Positions 5,208 to 5,657 of a stretch of 5,657 nt of DNA are shown here, one piece after another. The notes under the pieces are model-generated. The model had not been told where the DNA came from. It ran no database searches and saw nothing but the letters and a program-made list of their open reading frames with translations. Numbering within the stretch: the stretch's first letter is position 1; each line of letters opens with the position of its first letter. Source of the DNA: Candidatus Minthenecus merdequi. Its GTDB lineage: Bacteria > Bacteroidota > Bacteroidia > Bacteroidales > Paludibacteraceae. The stretch spans positions 1 to 5,657 of the forward strand of contig JAGHVI010000016.1 in assembly GCA_018064385.1 (NCBI GenBank), read 5' to 3'. A program made the position numbers and the translations under genes.

Positions 5208-5657
5208 TCAATCCCTCAAAGAAGCCAAAGGTATAACCTTGACACCATCCTGGCGAGTGTAAGCCATAGTACCTCCTGTAAGAATCATAAGCAAGTCTAG
5301 CTGCCGGATAGGCATCTGCCTTTCCCTGATGTTATGTTCTGATATCAGCCGTCTCAGTTCAACAAGATGCTCCGCTCCTTCATCAATTTCCGCACTGCCA
5401 AGTTTACATTCAATCAGTGCATAACGACCATCTTGAAGATGGAGGACAATATCCGCTTCAAGGTCATATCTGTCATGATAATACGACAATGCCCCTCCAT
5501 AATTCAACGAGTATGCTTTCAAATCACGAATGCACATTTGCTCAAATATAAAGCCAAAAGTCTTCAGTTGAGTACTTAAAGCTTCGGGCGACAACCCCAA
5601 CAAAGCAACAGCTATTGACGGGTCACAAAAAGAGCGTTTCAACGAACTGCGAATCGC
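5208..5657 (-). CDS. C-terminal part of a DUF4143-type AAA ATPase (5' end outside window)
   Basis: 149 codons run in frame from the right edge of the window to TGA at 5208-5210. They match the C-terminal half of the ATP-binding proteins that pair an N-terminal AAA (AAA_14) domain with DUF4143. Recognisable stretches are KRSFCDPSIAVALLG, FGFIFEQMCIRDLKAYS, YHDRYDLEADIVLHL, YALIECKLG and LLMILTGG. The segment with Asp69, Glu83 and Lys85 (counted from the window edge; D then ExK in IECK) is the PD-(D/E)XK-like core of this family. The P-loop and Walker motifs lie beyond the window and cannot be judged. A TTG at 5640-5642 is not taken as start because the family match extends upstream of it. The biological role of these ATPases is poorly defined. 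The gene is on the same strand as the nuclease gene but separated from it by the repeat array and a new promoter. Confidence 0.85.
   Translation of the reverse strand, partial: AIRSSLKRSFCDPSIAVALLGLSPEALSTQLKTFGFIFEQMCIRDLKAYSLNYGGALSYYHDRYDLEADIVLHLQDGRYALIECKLGSAEIDEGAEHLVELRRLISEHNIRERQMPIRQLDLLMILTGGTMAYTRQDGVKVIPLASLRD

Noticed and set aside
4920..5300. 126-codon open frame on the + strand across the leader, promoter and arrays
   Set aside because: It overlaps the nuclease promoter, the repeat array and the end of the ATPase gene, and its product is a low-information mix with no domain.

Overview
The window looks like a piece of a Bacteroidales chromosome, most likely from the Prevotella/Bacteroides group. 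Evidence for this is the moderate-to-low GC content, AT-rich spacers, weak Shine-Dalgarno signals, a -33 TTTG / -7 TAnnTTTG promoter of the Bacteroides primary-sigma type, and proteins typical of the group: an acidic-tailed lipoprotein, a Bacteroidetes-type HU-like protein, a YhcG/DUF1016 nuclease and a DUF4143 ATPase. No RNA gene or CRISPR array was seen. All names rest on reading motifs by eye; no search was run.

Layout. 1-366 (+): C-terminal end of an unrecognised protein that enters from the left edge, followed by a three-copy 14-bp repeat and a C9 run. 580-1584 (-): a probably surface-exposed lipoprotein of unknown function. 1640-2806: a decayed insertion sequence with a recognisable promoter and an IS4-type DDE transposase pseudogene (1703-2761, +) broken by stops, frameshifts and an apparent internal deletion. 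2762-3132: gene-free and AT-rich, with one long AT hairpin beyond the next gene. 3133-3549 (-): HU-like DNA-binding protein with a palindrome and helically spaced direct repeats just upstream. 3866-4909 (-): YhcG-type PD-(D/E)XK nuclease with its own strong-looking promoter at 5048-5079. 5208-5657 (-): C-terminal end of a DUF4143-type ATPase that runs off the right edge.

The most interesting structure surrounds the nuclease gene. A 17-bp sequence occurs in identical, direct orientation at 3782-3798 and 5163-5179. Just inside these copies lie imperfect inverted repeats (16/19 identical, then continuing with one 11-nt unit more on the right). The unit yhcG gene plus promoter is therefore enclosed as direct repeat, inverted repeat, gene, inverted repeat, direct repeat, the layout of a transposon-like or site-specifically inserted cassette that carries no transposase. 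The inverted-repeat regions themselves are degenerate 11-nt tandem repeats anchored on AAT, about one helical turn apart.

Functionally, the right half combines two proteins with PD-(D/E)XK-like nuclease motifs (YhcG and the DUF4143 ATPase tail) and a nucleoid-type protein next to a dead insertion sequence. This fits an accessory, exchange-prone region. A role in DNA processing or defence is an inference from family knowledge; no restriction-modification genes are visible in the window.
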